Shown here: piece after piece, positions 10,456 to 21,363 of the stretch
Layout: each line of letters starts with the position of its first letter
Numbering within the stretch: the stretch's first letter is position 1
Origin: Saccharomyces paradoxus
Lineage: Eukaryota > Ascomycota > Saccharomycetes > Saccharomycetales > Saccharomycetaceae
Reading direction: 5' to 3'
Length of the DNA: 64,000 bases
Assembly: GCF_002079055.1 (NCBI RefSeq)
Contig: NC_047496.1
Location: forward strand, 310,001 to 374,000
Made by a program: the position numbers and the translations under genes
The notes under the pieces: model-generated
Told to the model about the DNA's origin: nothing
Seen by the model: the letters and a program-made list of their open reading frames with translations, nothing else
The model's database searches: none

Positions 10456-11790
10456 ATGAAAAAAAGCTTCGTCCGTCAATTTACGAACCTAATGTCTACT
10501 TCAAAACCGAAAGTTGTTGCCAACAAATATTTCACTTCTAACACGGCCAAAGATGTCTGGTCACTGACCAATGAGGCCGCTGCAAAAGCTACCAATAACT
10601 CAAAGAACCAAGGTCGTGAACTAATAAACTTGGGACAGGGCTTTTTTTCATATTCCCCTCCTCAATTCGCTATCAAGGAAGCTCAGAAAGCCTTAGATAT
10701 TCCATTAGTTAATCAATACTCTCCGACTAGAGGTCGGCCATCATTAATTAACTCGTTGATTAAATTGTATTCCCCCATTTATAATACAGAATTGAAAGCG
10801 GAAAATGTTACCGTTACCACAGGTGCCAATGAAGGTATACTTTCTTGTTTGATGGGGCTTTTGAATGCTGGCGACGAAGTTATTGTTTTTGAGCCATTTT
10901 TTGACCAATATATTCCTAATATTGAACTTTGTGGCGGTAAAGTCGTTTATGTCCCCATCAATCCTCCGAAGGAATTGGACCAAAGGAATACCAAGGGTGA
11001 AGAATGGACCATTGACTTTGAACAATTTGAAAAAGCAATCACGTCCAAGACAAAAGCAGTCATTATCAATACTCCTCACAACCCAATTGGTAAAGTTTTC
11101 ACCCGTGAGGAACTAACCACTTTAGGCAACATTTGTGTTAAGCACAATGTTGTGATTATTTCAGATGAAGTCTATGAGCACCTTTACTTCACTGATTCTT
11201 TTACTAGAATTGCTACACTCTCTCCAGAAATTGGGCAATTAACCTTGACCGTCGGTTCTGCTGGTAAGTCATTTGCTGCTACTGGTTGGAGAATTGGTTG
11301 GGTCTTATCCTTGAACGCAGAGTTGTTGAGCTACGCAGCTAAGGCGCATACAAGAATTTGTTTTGCATCTCCATCCCCATTACAGGAAGCATGTGCAAAC
11401 TCTATCAACGATGCTTTGAAAATTGGGTACTTCGAAAAAATGAGACTGGAATACATCAACAAATTCAAGATTTTTACATCAATTTTTGATGAATTGGGAC
11501 TACCATACACGGCTCCCGAGGGTACATATTTTGTCCTGGTTGATTTCTCCAAAGTCAAAATCCCTGAGGACTACCCATATCCAGAAGAGATCTTGAATAA
11601 GGGAAAAGATTTCCGTATTTCTCATTGGTTAATTAATGAATTAGGTGTGGTTGCCATTCCTCCCACTGAATTTTATATCAAAGAGCACGAAAAGGCTGCT
11701 GAGAATTTATTAAGGTTTGCAGTCTGTAAAGATGATTCTTATCTAGAAAAGGCTGTGGAAAGATTAAGACTACTCAAAGACTACTTATAA
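10456..11790 (+). CDS. BNA3: Kynurenine aminotransferase Bna3
   Basis: Pyridoxal-phosphate aminotransferase of fold type I that converts kynurenine to kynurenic acid; it also belongs to the arylformamidase/NAD-pathway gene set by name. Lys271, in the motif SAGKSFAATGWRIGW, is the expected PLP Schiff-base lysine. NTPHNPIG (205-212) and SDEVYEHL (236-243, Asp237 and Tyr240) are the usual cofactor contacts, and the substrate-carboxylate Arg lies in LLRFAVC near the C-terminus. The reading frame extends upstream only to a TTG, so the ATG at 10456 is chosen and gives 444 aa, as in S. cerevisiae. A second ATG at codon 13 would remove a short basic N-terminus that looks like a weak mitochondrial signal. 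Confidence 0.95.
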   Translation: MKKSFVRQFTNLMSTSKPKVVANKYFTSNTAKDVWSLTNEAAAKATNNSKNQGRELINLGQGFFSYSPPQFAIKEAQKALDIPLVNQYSPTRGRPSLINSLIKLYSPIYNTELKAENVTVTTGANEGILSCLMGLLNAGDEVIVFEPFFDQYIPNIELCGGKVVYVPINPPKELDQRNTKGEEWTIDFEQFEKAITSKTKAVIINTPHNPIGKVFTREELTTLGNICVKHNVVIISDEVYEHLYFTDSFTRIATLSPEIGQLTLTVGSAGKSFAATGWRIGWVLSLNAELLSYAAKAHTRICFASPSPLQEACANSINDALKIGYFEKMRLEYINKFKIFTSIFDELGLPYTAPEGTYFVLVDFSKVKIPEDYPYPEEILNKGKDFRISHWLINELGVVAIPPTEFYIKEHEKAAENLLRFAVCKDDSYLEKAVERLRLLKDYL

Positions 11791-12034
11791 CATACATTTT
11801 TAAATAGCTTTTTTACCCAATCTATAGATTTTATAAAGTACGTCGTATATCTCTATGTAGAAATAGTAAATATAAACATCCATATTCCGGAAAAAATACA
11901 AATTTTCTTCGCGTACTGCGAAAATACTGAACCCTTAATGAAAAATAGATAATATGAACATGTGGTAATGTTTCAAAAGAGTATAATCATAATGCCTTCA
12001 AACTTGTATAGAGGTATAGCATAGGCAGATATAA

Positions 12035-13258
12035 ATGAGTGATAAATCTCGCGAGGTATATTGCTACTTTTGGCTCTTTGGTCTGATCAATAATGTGCTT
12101 TATGTGGTGATACTTTCCGCAGCCGTTGATATCGTGGGTCCTACGTTACCTAAATCTTTGGTATTACTAGCAGATATATTCCCATCACTGACCATTAAAT
12201 TGTGTTCTCCATTCTTTATTGATAGAATCAAGTACAGCTATAGAATATGGTCTTTGATCACGATGAGTTGCTTAGGAATGTTCTTAGTTTCTTTTAAAAA
12301 CTTGTTTGTCTGTCTCTTAGGAATATCTTTCGCATCTATATCTTCGGGATTTGGAGAAGTGACATTCCTACAATTAACACATTATTATAAACAAATTTCT
12401 TTAAATGGGTGGTCATCAGGTACTGGTGGCGCAGGAGTTCTCGGAGGAGCATCTTACATGATCTTAACTTCAATCTTTAAAGTTCCAGTGAAGTTAACTT
12501 TGCTGTTATTTAGTGTCCTCCCATTTGCATTTCTATTTTACTTCAAATTAGATTCCAACAACGTCAACCTGACCTACCAGAGTGTTCAAATCGACGAAGC
12601 AGAGGATGACCTCTTGGTGCCCTTTCCCGTCGCCTTTACACACACTAACGCTTCCCAATCCCTGTATTCCACAAGGCAGCACATTTTGCAAACGTTCAAG
12701 AGACTCCGAAGATTAGTTTTTCCATACATGCTTCCATTGACCACCGTCTATTTGTTCGAATATTTAATAAATCAAGCAGTATCTCCGACCTTATTATTTC
12801 CAATTAATGGCGATGAGAGAAGTAAGTCGATGCCATTTTTCTTCCATAAATACAGAGATATATATGTAACTTATGGAACGCTCTACCAATTAGGTGTCTT
12901 TATATCGAGATCGTTTGGACATCTTATAAGAATGAGGGGTTTATACATCTTAGCGTTCTTACAAGGTATAAATTTATGCATGACAGTGCTGCAATCATGG
13001 TTCTATGTCACACATTCGCCCTGGGTGGTAATGATTCTAATATTCTATGAGGGTTTTCTTGGCGGTGCATCATATGTCAACACATTTTTAAATATTCTCG
13101 AAAAGGAGGATCCTGAAGAAACAGAGTTTTCCATGGGTGCCGTGTCTATTGCTGATTCGTTTGGCGTGTTTTTGGCTGCATTACTTGGTTTGGGGCTAGA
13201 GCCTAAACTTTGTGAGCACCAAATTGCCGACAATAGACCTTGGTGTAGGCTGGAATAA
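12035..13258 (+). CDS. YHC3: Vacuolar CLN3-family protein Yhc3/Btn1 (battenin)
   Basis: Multi-pass membrane protein of the CLN3/battenin family, found in the vacuole membrane and linked to pH homeostasis and basic amino-acid transport. The 407-aa sequence has around ten hydrophobic spans. It also has the family signatures WLFGLINNVLYVVILSAA near the N-terminus, GWSSGTGGAGVLGG near residue 130, and YEGFLGGASYVNT near residue 345. A polar loop at about residues 180-230 separates the two halves. It is convergent with BIT61, with only 76 nt between stops. Confidence 0.95.
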   Translation: MSDKSREVYCYFWLFGLINNVLYVVILSAAVDIVGPTLPKSLVLLADIFPSLTIKLCSPFFIDRIKYSYRIWSLITMSCLGMFLVSFKNLFVCLLGISFASISSGFGEVTFLQLTHYYKQISLNGWSSGTGGAGVLGGASYMILTSIFKVPVKLTLLLFSVLPFAFLFYFKLDSNNVNLTYQSVQIDEAEDDLLVPFPVAFTHTNASQSLYSTRQHILQTFKRLRRLVFPYMLPLTTVYLFEYLINQAVSPTLLFPINGDERSKSMPFFFHKYRDIYVTYGTLYQLGVFISRSFGHLIRMRGLYILAFLQGINLCMTVLQSWFYVTHSPWVVMILIFYEGFLGGASYVNTFLNILEKEDPEETEFSMGAVSIADSFGVFLAALLGLGLEPKLCEHQIADNRPWCRLE

Positions 13259-13334
13259 TGTTTTGTTGGAAATATCAAATAACAGGTTAAACCAAATATT
13301 AAATAACAGATTAAACTAAAGTGTCAAATGCTTT

Positions 13335-14963
13335 CTATATACTCATTCTAATACCCGTCAATAATTCATCAACAATTCGTTGGTTTCTATCGTTACTTTG
13401 AATGGTGCTTAATATGCCAAAACATTGCAGCAATGTCAATTTATCTATTTCAGTAACATTACTTTCTTCCTCTTGATTAAAAATATAAAGTTGAAAACTT
13501 TTGCTGATACCATCGTGACTATTCACGAAGTTTTCATAACAAGGTAACACTATTGAATCTCTAAAGCACATAAGCAAAAGAAACCCAATGGAATACTTAC
13601 CAGCAATGTTTGTCCGACTTTCATTGCCTGATTTCAATACCGTAGAATTACCATCCTCTCTGATACTCTGATCCAACGGTAACAACACAGCAGCCAAATC
13701 ATAATATACTTCTTGGTAAAATATCCGCCATATAACACCTAATCTTTTTAATGCATTATTTATTGTGTCTTCATTGGAATAGTTGAAAACAATTTGATTT
13801 TCCAAATTGTATAGGGAGCCAACTAAAAATTCTTTCAAATCGCCGATGATTCTATTCATGCCGCTATTGGTGACTCTTGGATCTGTTTTTAAAATGCAGT
13901 AAAATTCTAAAACTTCGTTGAAATTTTCTATTTTGGCCCTGAGTTTCCATATTCTTTGTGTCCTGAATAATTCTGCTACGTTACTACAGAATATATTCCA
14001 AATATTATTCGTAAGTGTTGTCAATTCTTGAGAGTTGAAGTGTTTATAATTAGCTTCGAGAGATGGTAAGTTCCTTAAAAGATCGTGCAACATTGAGACA
14101 GGATTTGGTGAGGAAGGATCCGCCCCAGATAGCGGATCCTCGACAATTATATTGGGATTGACACCAGATGGATTAACATTCAATGAATACACAGAAGTTC
14201 CTGAGTCCACAAGCTGCCCTGCATTGGTATGAATGAATTGTGACGGAGATTTATGTCTTCCATAAGAAGAATGCAGAAATTTACTTAACGAATTTGGAAT
14301 TGCAGGTTCTATGGTATCTTGACCAATGTGCCTGTGGCTTTTGTTTTGGAAAAAGTTCTTAATTACGTTGCGAAATGAATGTGAACTATTATGCAAGGTG
14401 CTGGAATCTGTCAAAAACGAAGCAGGATCTGATGAAATGGTTGTATGTGCCCTGTTCCTCCTTTTAAAAAAACCAGAAGCCTTTCCTTTTATATACCTGC
14501 CGGATGGCGTTGAGTGTAAACTTTTCTGAGTAATAGATATTGCATCGGAGGATAACTTTTTGGATAGATTGTTCGAGCACTCCACCATTTTAACGCTTTG
14601 GGATTCCCCAATCTGAGAAGAGTTTGAATTAGGTGTTACGGCTGAGGCTTCATCATTGCTTCTCAAGGAATGATTTGAGGCCACACTCAACTTGGATCGA
14701 GGATGATCTACTGTTTGGAATATGGATTGGAAGCCAACGTTAGAAACACTGGGACTGATTGGGTTCCTCGAGCCTTTCAAATTCTTGATGGAGTAAACGT
14801 CATCCCTTGTTGTGTCCACAAGAGTTTGACGGCTAATCTCACTTGTCGTAGGAAAATTTTTTATTGGGGCTGTTGCTGATTGTACATTAAGGTATTGTTC
14901 GGTATTGATAGGGTGTTGCGTTGTAGTAGTTGTTTCTCGAGGGAGTGGACCTTCTGCTATCAT
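13335..14963 (-). CDS. BIT61: TORC2 subunit Bit61
   Basis: Non-catalytic subunit of TOR complex 2, which controls actin polarity and plasma-membrane homeostasis. The C-terminal part, about residues 270-542, corresponds to the HbrB/Bit61 domain: it has conserved helices such as NNIWNIFCSNVAELF and RLGVIWRIFYQEVYYDLAAVLLP. The N-terminal half is Ser/Asn-rich and probably disordered. The frame continues upstream to a GTG at 15011. The first ATG, at 14963, gives 542 aa, within one residue of S. cerevisiae, and is preferred. Confidence 0.93.
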   Translation of the reverse strand: MIAEGPLPRETTTTTQHPINTEQYLNVQSATAPIKNFPTTSEISRQTLVDTTRDDVYSIKNLKGSRNPISPSVSNVGFQSIFQTVDHPRSKLSVASNHSLRSNDEASAVTPNSNSSQIGESQSVKMVECSNNLSKKLSSDAISITQKSLHSTPSGRYIKGKASGFFKRRNRAHTTISSDPASFLTDSSTLHNSSHSFRNVIKNFFQNKSHRHIGQDTIEPAIPNSLSKFLHSSYGRHKSPSQFIHTNAGQLVDSGTSVYSLNVNPSGVNPNIIVEDPLSGADPSSPNPVSMLHDLLRNLPSLEANYKHFNSQELTTLTNNIWNIFCSNVAELFRTQRIWKLRAKIENFNEVLEFYCILKTDPRVTNSGMNRIIGDLKEFLVGSLYNLENQIVFNYSNEDTINNALKRLGVIWRIFYQEVYYDLAAVLLPLDQSIREDGNSTVLKSGNESRTNIAGKYSIGFLLLMCFRDSIVLPCYENFVNSHDGISKSFQLYIFNQEEESNVTEIDKLTLLQCFGILSTIQSNDRNQRIVDELLTGIRMSI

Positions 14964-15204
14964 AACGATAAAAACTATGTCCCTACAGACGTCAATTGTG
15001 GTATTTGCCACCTAGATCTCTTTATTATGTTATTCCGTTATATAAATTCACTCATCGGACAATTTTTCTAACATTATGCACCTTTGTCACCGGCCCTTAG
15101 AAGAAGATGATTCGTGAACATTGGTGATAAGCGAGAATATTTTCTATAAATTTGTGAAGTAAAAATAAATTACGTGCTATATAGTCTGCAATGTGTACTT
15201 ATTG

Positions 15205-17208
15205 TTAGTATATGTATTTTTTGCATGCGGCAATTAGGGTTAGTAAAACAAGCGCCCTTACATGTTTACCTCTTTCGTCAGCTGGTGATTTAAGAACCAT
15301 CCCCAACAATATTAATGAGATGTAAGAGAGCCACGACCCCGTTTTTGTAAACTTGAAAACGATTACTGTTAATATCACAGAAACTAGTTTGTAACAGACC
15401 TGGATTGTCCTATTTAAAGCAGAATATGTGTGAAGTTTTTGGGACGATGCGGCGCTTAGATCTCCTTCTGGTGCTGGCAATGATAAAGTCAAGTTGTCTC
15501 CCTCAATATAATCATCGGAAAAGCTGTTGGTATTCTCGTTCACTTCAGAGATTGTACTGAAATTCAAAGTGCTGTCGATATTTTCCTTCCAGAATGTTCT
15601 GCCTGGTTTGGAATTAATTAACATTTCATCTAACGTTTCCTCTACTGTCTTTGCAGTGGGCCTAGCATCGTTATTTGGTTGTAAAAGAGCGTCCATTAGT
15701 TGAAATATTCTACGGTCTATTGGTTTCAGTTTCATTGCTTGGTGCTTTTCAATCATACCTTCGGTGTCAAACCTGAAATTTTTGATGCGTACCTTCAAAT
15801 CAACTATATCCAACTGGGGTTCAAACGGCAATTCACCAAAGACAATAAAATAACAAATCATTCCCAAAGAATACATATCCGAAGCAAAAGTATATTCATT
15901 GTATGTGTGACTCGATCTTGAAGGCAACGTAGAAGAAGAAACTGGTCTCCCCTGGATAATAAGTTCTGGTGCTGTAAACTCTAATGTTCCTGTGCAACCA
16001 GTACCCAATCTGGACTCTCCTTCCAGCTGGCTTTCCCCCAAGTCACCAATTACAATTGATGGAAAAAACTCACCTGAACTGTGTTTCCTATCGTATACGT
16101 CTTCATCTTCATCGTCACTTTTGAATGGGGTCAACAACAAACAGTTGGATGGTTTCAAATCCCTGTGTATTAGGCCAATACTGTGCAGTTCGTGTAAACC
16201 TCTCGCAATATCTCTTATAATCGATACGAGTTGCTCTGTAGATAGACCGATTTCTTCTGATTTACCGTGATTTTTCTTACGAGTTCTGAATTTTTTCTTC
16301 CTCTGTTCAGGTGATTCCGTATCTGAGAACCTATTAAACACTTTTCTTAGAATGCAATCCTCTAAATTGCCGCCACTGCAATATTGTTGTAAGATGAAAA
16401 TACAAGGAATTTCTTCTTGTGAATCCGATTGACTTCCATCGATGGATCTGACAAATCCAACCGAAGAATCCATTTCGAGCCACACATGATTATATGTAAT
16501 CAAATTGGCGCTTTTGTGAGTTAGCGAACTCAATGCTTTCACTTCCCGTATGCATTTGTCAAACCATTCCATATCGTTTCCAATAGGTATTTTTTTTAGT
16601 GCAAAAACCCCTAACTCAGTATTGCCAATCGTGTGTACAACTTTGTAAACAGAACCTCTTGCACCATTTCCCAGCAAAGACAATATTTTGAAAAATTTAC
16701 GAAAGTATCCGGGGATAAACAATTCATCTGGAATGAAGTATTTGTTTTTGCTGAATTGTCTCTCCTTGTTGTTACTATCGTTTTGTAGGGCGTAGTGCCG
16801 ATGATTTCTCTCCAGTAACTGAAAATATCTTCTTGAAAAGCTTGAATTGGCGAATTCAAATCCAAGCGGTATAGTATTCTCTGGAATACCGAGCCTACTG
16901 CTTTCTGATTCCACACCACCAGAGGCTCGACGATGAAGTTGTCTTCTGTTTATAACTTCAGGGTTAATTTCCGTACCACATTGGGGGCATATATAGGAAG
17001 CAATAGGGCTTTTATATTGATGAACCCCTGAGGAAAAATCCAGTGCTGATAAAGATGCAGTCTGATCTTCACTTCCTTCTGGGTCATCATTACCGTTGTC
17101 CTGCTGGAAGAATGATAAAGTTCCCGAGGTCGGATTGACAACTACTACTGATTTAGAATTAGGGTCATCCAAAATCAAGGAACCTTCTTCATATGGTACC
17201 AAACTCAT
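15205..17208 (-). CDS. IKS1: Serine/threonine protein kinase Iks1
   Basis: Predicted Ser/Thr kinase of poorly known function. The kinase domain spans about residues 172-530: glycine loop GNGARG (180-185), the ATP-binding Lys at about 205 in [13 protein letters not shown] (348-355, catalytic Asp350), and DLG (389-391) where most kinases have DFG. A Lys/Arg-rich insert lies between lobes near residues 302-316. A CPQCG element (74-78) gives one half of a possible zinc ribbon. The C-terminus carries two hydrophobic stretches (about residues 600-640), so the protein is probably tail-anchored in a membrane. Length is 667 aa, as in S. cerevisiae. Confidence 0.93.
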   Translation of the reverse strand: MSLVPYEEGSLILDDPNSKSVVVVNPTSGTLSFFQQDNGNDDPEGSEDQTASLSALDFSSGVHQYKSPIASYICPQCGTEINPEVINRRQLHRRASGGVESESSRLGIPENTIPLGFEFANSSFSRRYFQLLERNHRHYALQNDSNNKERQFSKNKYFIPDELFIPGYFRKFFKILSLLGNGARGSVYKVVHTIGNTELGVFALKKIPIGNDMEWFDKCIREVKALSSLTHKSANLITYNHVWLEMDSSVGFVRSIDGSQSDSQEEIPCIFILQQYCSGGNLEDCILRKVFNRFSDTESPEQRKKKFRTRKKNHGKSEEIGLSTEQLVSIIRDIARGLHELHSIGLIHRDLKPSNCLLLTPFKSDDEDEDVYDRKHSSGEFFPSIVIGDLGESQLEGESRLGTGCTGTLEFTAPELIIQGRPVSSSTLPSRSSHTYNEYTFASDMYSLGMICYFIVFGELPFEPQLDIVDLKVRIKNFRFDTEGMIEKHQAMKLKPIDRRIFQLMDALLQPNNDARPTAKTVEETLDEMLINSKPGRTFWKENIDSTLNFSTISEVNENTNSFSDDYIEGDNLTLSLPAPEGDLSAASSQKLHTYSALNRTIQVCYKLVSVILTVIVFKFTKTGSWLSYISLILLGMVLKSPADERGKHVRALVLLTLIAACKKYIY

Positions 17209-17514
17209 TTTCTAAGTCCTATTTATGCTATTCCTCAAACTATATATCTAATAGTGCCTCTTCGGTTACTTAGTTATCACAGGATCTATATATGCAATAT
17301 CCTTTCCCCCCTCTTTTCTGAAATGTATACAAAAAATAAAGCTTGAAATACGTTATTACGTGAAAAAAGTGTACCTTAAAAGCTTACTTACAAAAAAGAG
17401 TTGCGAAAAATTATAAATAAAAAGTAGTATGAGTAAATATGAAATGTTTCCAAGTATGCATTTATGCGATCCTGAAAGTCGCCCTTTTCTGGCGATGGGC
17501 CATGATGATCACAT
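17209..17514. other. Intergenic region ZAP1-IKS1
   Basis: 306 nt between the ZAP1 stop and the IKS1 start. It is AT-rich and must contain the ZAP1 3' end signals and the IKS1 promoter; no discrete motif was identified. Confidence 0.5.
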
Positions 17515-20166
17515 TTATAAATATGGTTTCTTTTCCAATGAGCATTTCACTTTGTGTGAGTTCAATTTTGCCAGATCGTCAAAGCTTTTGGAGCAGTCAG
17601 AACACTTGTATTTTTTCTGATGGGTCTTGATATGCTTGCTCAAATTTGACGATTCGTTAAATCTTTTACCACAAATCTTGCATTGTAAAGGTTTTTCACC
17701 AGTATGAGTTCTTATATGAATCTTTAAGGAGCTTGAAATTGCAAATTTTTTATTACAAATGTGACATTTGTAAGGTTTTTCGCCAGAATGTGTCCTGGTA
17801 TGCTGAACTAAAGTTTCTTCGCTTGAAAAACACCTTTTACACGTTTTGCATTTATAAGGTTTGTATTTTGAATGCACTTTTAAATGACGGATTAATTTTT
17901 GTCTTTGGGGGAACGTACGATGGCAATCATGCCATAGGCATTGGTATTCTGATTTACCCCGAGTTAAATGGACTGCTTCTAAATGGTCGTTTAACTCTTG
18001 AGCATTGGAAAATGACTTATTGCAACCATCCCATTTACAAACCACCTGTTCCAGCTGCTTAAGTGACGGCATATTGGAAACATCATTTGCAGACGCCATA
18101 TCGAGCGCTTCACCGTCTTTAGAAACTTCGTGTGTTTGCGGGTTTGGACAATGTAGTAAATGATGTTTTTCCTTTGACATACTGCCAGGCAACAATGAGC
18201 CCGGGTTGGCAAATTGAATATCAAAATTGATACCATGTTGACAATTGATGTGGTTCACTATGGAACATGTATCGTCTCCAAGGAAATCACAATCCTCCCA
18301 ATTGCAAGCTAATGGTTCCATAGGGTCTTTGAAATCTTGTGAGACATGATCCTTCAAAAGATGTCTTTGAAGATCAAACAGTGAGTTACAAGATTCAGGG
18401 CATTCTTTCCATTTGCATTTCAAGTCATTGTTTTTTTCTTCTCTGAAACACCAGTTGAAATTTATGGTGCTTGTTGTTTGTGCAGGAGGAGAAATGCTAG
18501 AGGATAATGAGTCTTCCAAAGAGCTGAAATCAGCAGGGTCTAGATCCTTTGTAGGCCAAGATCTACGATTTTTTTGATTCTGATGAATAGCCTTGGGTAA
18601 TAAAGGGGGTTCACTTTGATTTCTAAATCTTTCATAGCTATACTCTCTTGAAATTAGCTCATTTAAATCATTGTTAGTCAGGTCAGCTGCTGAGTTCGTT
18701 GCGCTAGTTCCTGTATTGTTGACACTACTGTTTCTATTTGGTTTGTGAGAATGTAACTGTATTCTATGATGATGATGCTGATGATCGGTTGTATTCACTC
18801 CAGCTGTAGTATTATTGTTTCCATTAGGATTATTTTTAGGGTTGCACCTGTTAATGCTTGATAATAGAAGATTCATTGTTTGATTGCCATTGCCGTGATT
18901 GCCATGATCTCCTGTGCTCGAATCATCACCACCGCTATCGGCACCGGTGTAACTATGGTTGTGGTGACTCATGTGTTTTCCAAACGGTACTTCATATAAG
19001 GAGGAAATATTGCATAAATCTTCCAAAATCTTCAAATCCATATCAGTATTTAAGATATGTTCGTGGTAAGCATTATTTGTGCCTTGTAAAGTGTTCGTTG
19101 GTATTCGTAAGGATGAACATTTTGGTGGCAGTTGAGGTTGCTTGGAATCTAAATGCATATGTTTAAAGCACGGTTGATTATCAGTGTTCTCCTCACAAAA
19201 CTTGCAGTATTTATGGAAAATGTCATCATTATTCAATGAATGATGATCTTGAACACTGCGACCACTAGTCGCGCTCGTGCTAGCGGTGCATGGGGTATCA
19301 CAGGTTAAATTGCAATCTATCTCTGATAAGTGAGACATCAGCTGAGAGAAGCTGTCAGGAGCATCATTATTGTGAGTGTGAGCTTCATGACTACTGTCAT
19401 TGTAGTATTGGTCATGGACGTTAAAATTTGGCATTAAGTGGTCGTTTTTCACATCTGTGAATATTATAACATCGTTACCGTCCTCAGGTTTGGATTTCTT
19501 CGCCGATTCATCAGGTTCATCTTGTTTTGCATCAGTTTCACTTTTGGGATGAGTTTCCTCACAACATATTTCCAGAATCTTGGGCGTACAATAACAATCA
19601 TCGGATCCAGGTTGTGGGTTCGGTTTATTTTTCTTCGAAGAGGGCAGCAGTATCAGATCGTCGTTAAACCAAGAATCCTTCCTACGTGGCAGATCCCTCC
19701 TAGGGTTCTGTTGAGGACTTGTAGGATCAGATGCTACCGAATGGAAATTGTTCGCGAAAGAGTGATTATTAGAGTTATACGTCGCAGTATCATTATATTT
19801 TGCTAATGAGGAATTATTGTGATAATTCAAAAACTCAAAATGTTGGCAATCGGTGTACTCCTTACATTTCTCATTGGCATGGCAATTACCACTCATATCA
19901 TGGCTAGTTCCAGATGCATTTTCAGAAGCAGCAGTATCAGCAGCAGCGGCTGCTACTGTTCCGGAGGCACTACTGTTGTTAACAGGGGCGCTGTGGTGAA
20001 GGTGACCATGGATGTAGGTCAAGTTGTTGTAGTTATGGATGTGTCCGTGGACAATGCCTTCTTTACTCATCGTTAGAGCATCCGGCTTCGCAGAAGTGGC
20101 AGCGGCCGTAGTCGTGGTCATCGAGTCATCGCGCTTGGGAGAGTCCCTGGGAGTCAACGCATCCAT
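17515..20166 (-). CDS. ZAP1: Zinc-responsive transcription factor Zap1
   Basis: Activator of the zinc-deficiency regulon, including zinc transporter genes and itself. Of the 883 residues, the N-terminal two thirds are Asn/His/Ser-rich, holding the activation domains. Two zinc fingers in the central region (the CKWKECPESC and CNWEDCDFLGDDTC types) correspond to the zinc-sensing fingers of activation domain 2. Five classical C2H2 fingers then occupy about residues 705-849 and bind the zinc-responsive element. A last unit, residues 855-875, reads C-x2-C-x12-H-x3-C. The gene is divergent from LOG1, and a zinc-responsive element lies about 134 bp upstream, indicating autoregulation. Confidence 0.96.
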   Translation of the reverse strand: MDALTPRDSPKRDDSMTTTTAAATSAKPDALTMSKEGIVHGHIHNYNNLTYIHGHLHHSAPVNNSSASGTVAAAAADTAASENASGTSHDMSGNCHANEKCKEYTDCQHFEFLNYHNNSSLAKYNDTATYNSNNHSFANNFHSVASDPTSPQQNPRRDLPRRKDSWFNDDLILLPSSKKNKPNPQPGSDDCYCTPKILEICCEETHPKSETDAKQDEPDESAKKSKPEDGNDVIIFTDVKNDHLMPNFNVHDQYYNDSSHEAHTHNNDAPDSFSQLMSHLSEIDCNLTCDTPCTASTSATSGRSVQDHHSLNNDDIFHKYCKFCEENTDNQPCFKHMHLDSKQPQLPPKCSSLRIPTNTLQGTNNAYHEHILNTDMDLKILEDLCNISSLYEVPFGKHMSHHNHSYTGADSGGDDSSTGDHGNHGNGNQTMNLLLSSINRCNPKNNPNGNNNTTAGVNTTDHQHHHHRIQLHSHKPNRNSSVNNTGTSATNSAADLTNNDLNELISREYSYERFRNQSEPPLLPKAIHQNQKNRRSWPTKDLDPADFSSLEDSLSSSISPPAQTTSTINFNWCFREEKNNDLKCKWKECPESCNSLFDLQRHLLKDHVSQDFKDPMEPLACNWEDCDFLGDDTCSIVNHINCQHGINFDIQFANPGSLLPGSMSKEKHHLLHCPNPQTHEVSKDGEALDMASANDVSNMPSLKQLEQVVCKWDGCNKSFSNAQELNDHLEAVHLTRGKSEYQCLWHDCHRTFPQRQKLIRHLKVHSKYKPYKCKTCKRCFSSEETLVQHTRTHSGEKPYKCHICNKKFAISSSLKIHIRTHTGEKPLQCKICGKRFNESSNLSKHIKTHQKKYKCSDCSKSFDDLAKLNSHKVKCSLEKKPYL

Positions 20167-20299
20167 TAGTTCCTATCTTTCTTGTATTTAAAAGACCGTA
20201 ACCCATAGAGAGCAAAACTGTAACATTTCCGTCTCACAACTGGCCTATATCCATTGTGACTGCAGTTGCATCTTATATTGCCAAGCACGTTTCATCATG

Positions 20300-20310
20300 A
20301 CCTTTAGGGT
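20300..20310 (-). promoter_or_regulatory. Zinc-responsive element upstream of ZAP1
   Basis: On the minus strand this reads ACCCTAAAGGT, a near-perfect inverted repeat matching the Zap1 consensus ACCTTNAAGGT at all but one position. It is 134-144 bp upstream of the ZAP1 ATG. The S. cerevisiae ZAP1 promoter is known to be autoregulated through one such site. It also lies about 140 bp upstream of LOG1, so it could influence that gene. Confidence 0.85.
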
Positions 20311-20439
20311 AGATGGCTGCTGTCAGCTACTCCGTGCGCAGTGATATGTAGTCATGTTTTAGGCCTTTAAGGAAGGAGAATTATTCCAACAGTTGAATAG
20401 GAAGATCCCTAGAGTAAATCGCAGGCAATCCAGGACTAA

Positions 20440-21186
<747 letters not shown>

Positions 21187-21363
21187 CATAGGCGCAAGCC
21201 GTACACTGTGTATTTAGTTTGATGATTTGTGTAGATTATATAGAGAAAAAATCCAAATTTTTCGGAACTTCCTTTCTAAGGCCGACGGCTGGAAAAAATA
21301 GTCTTCATGACAAAGACATCGTAGCATTAAAATCCATTGTTCCCAAAAGAAGCTCAATACACT

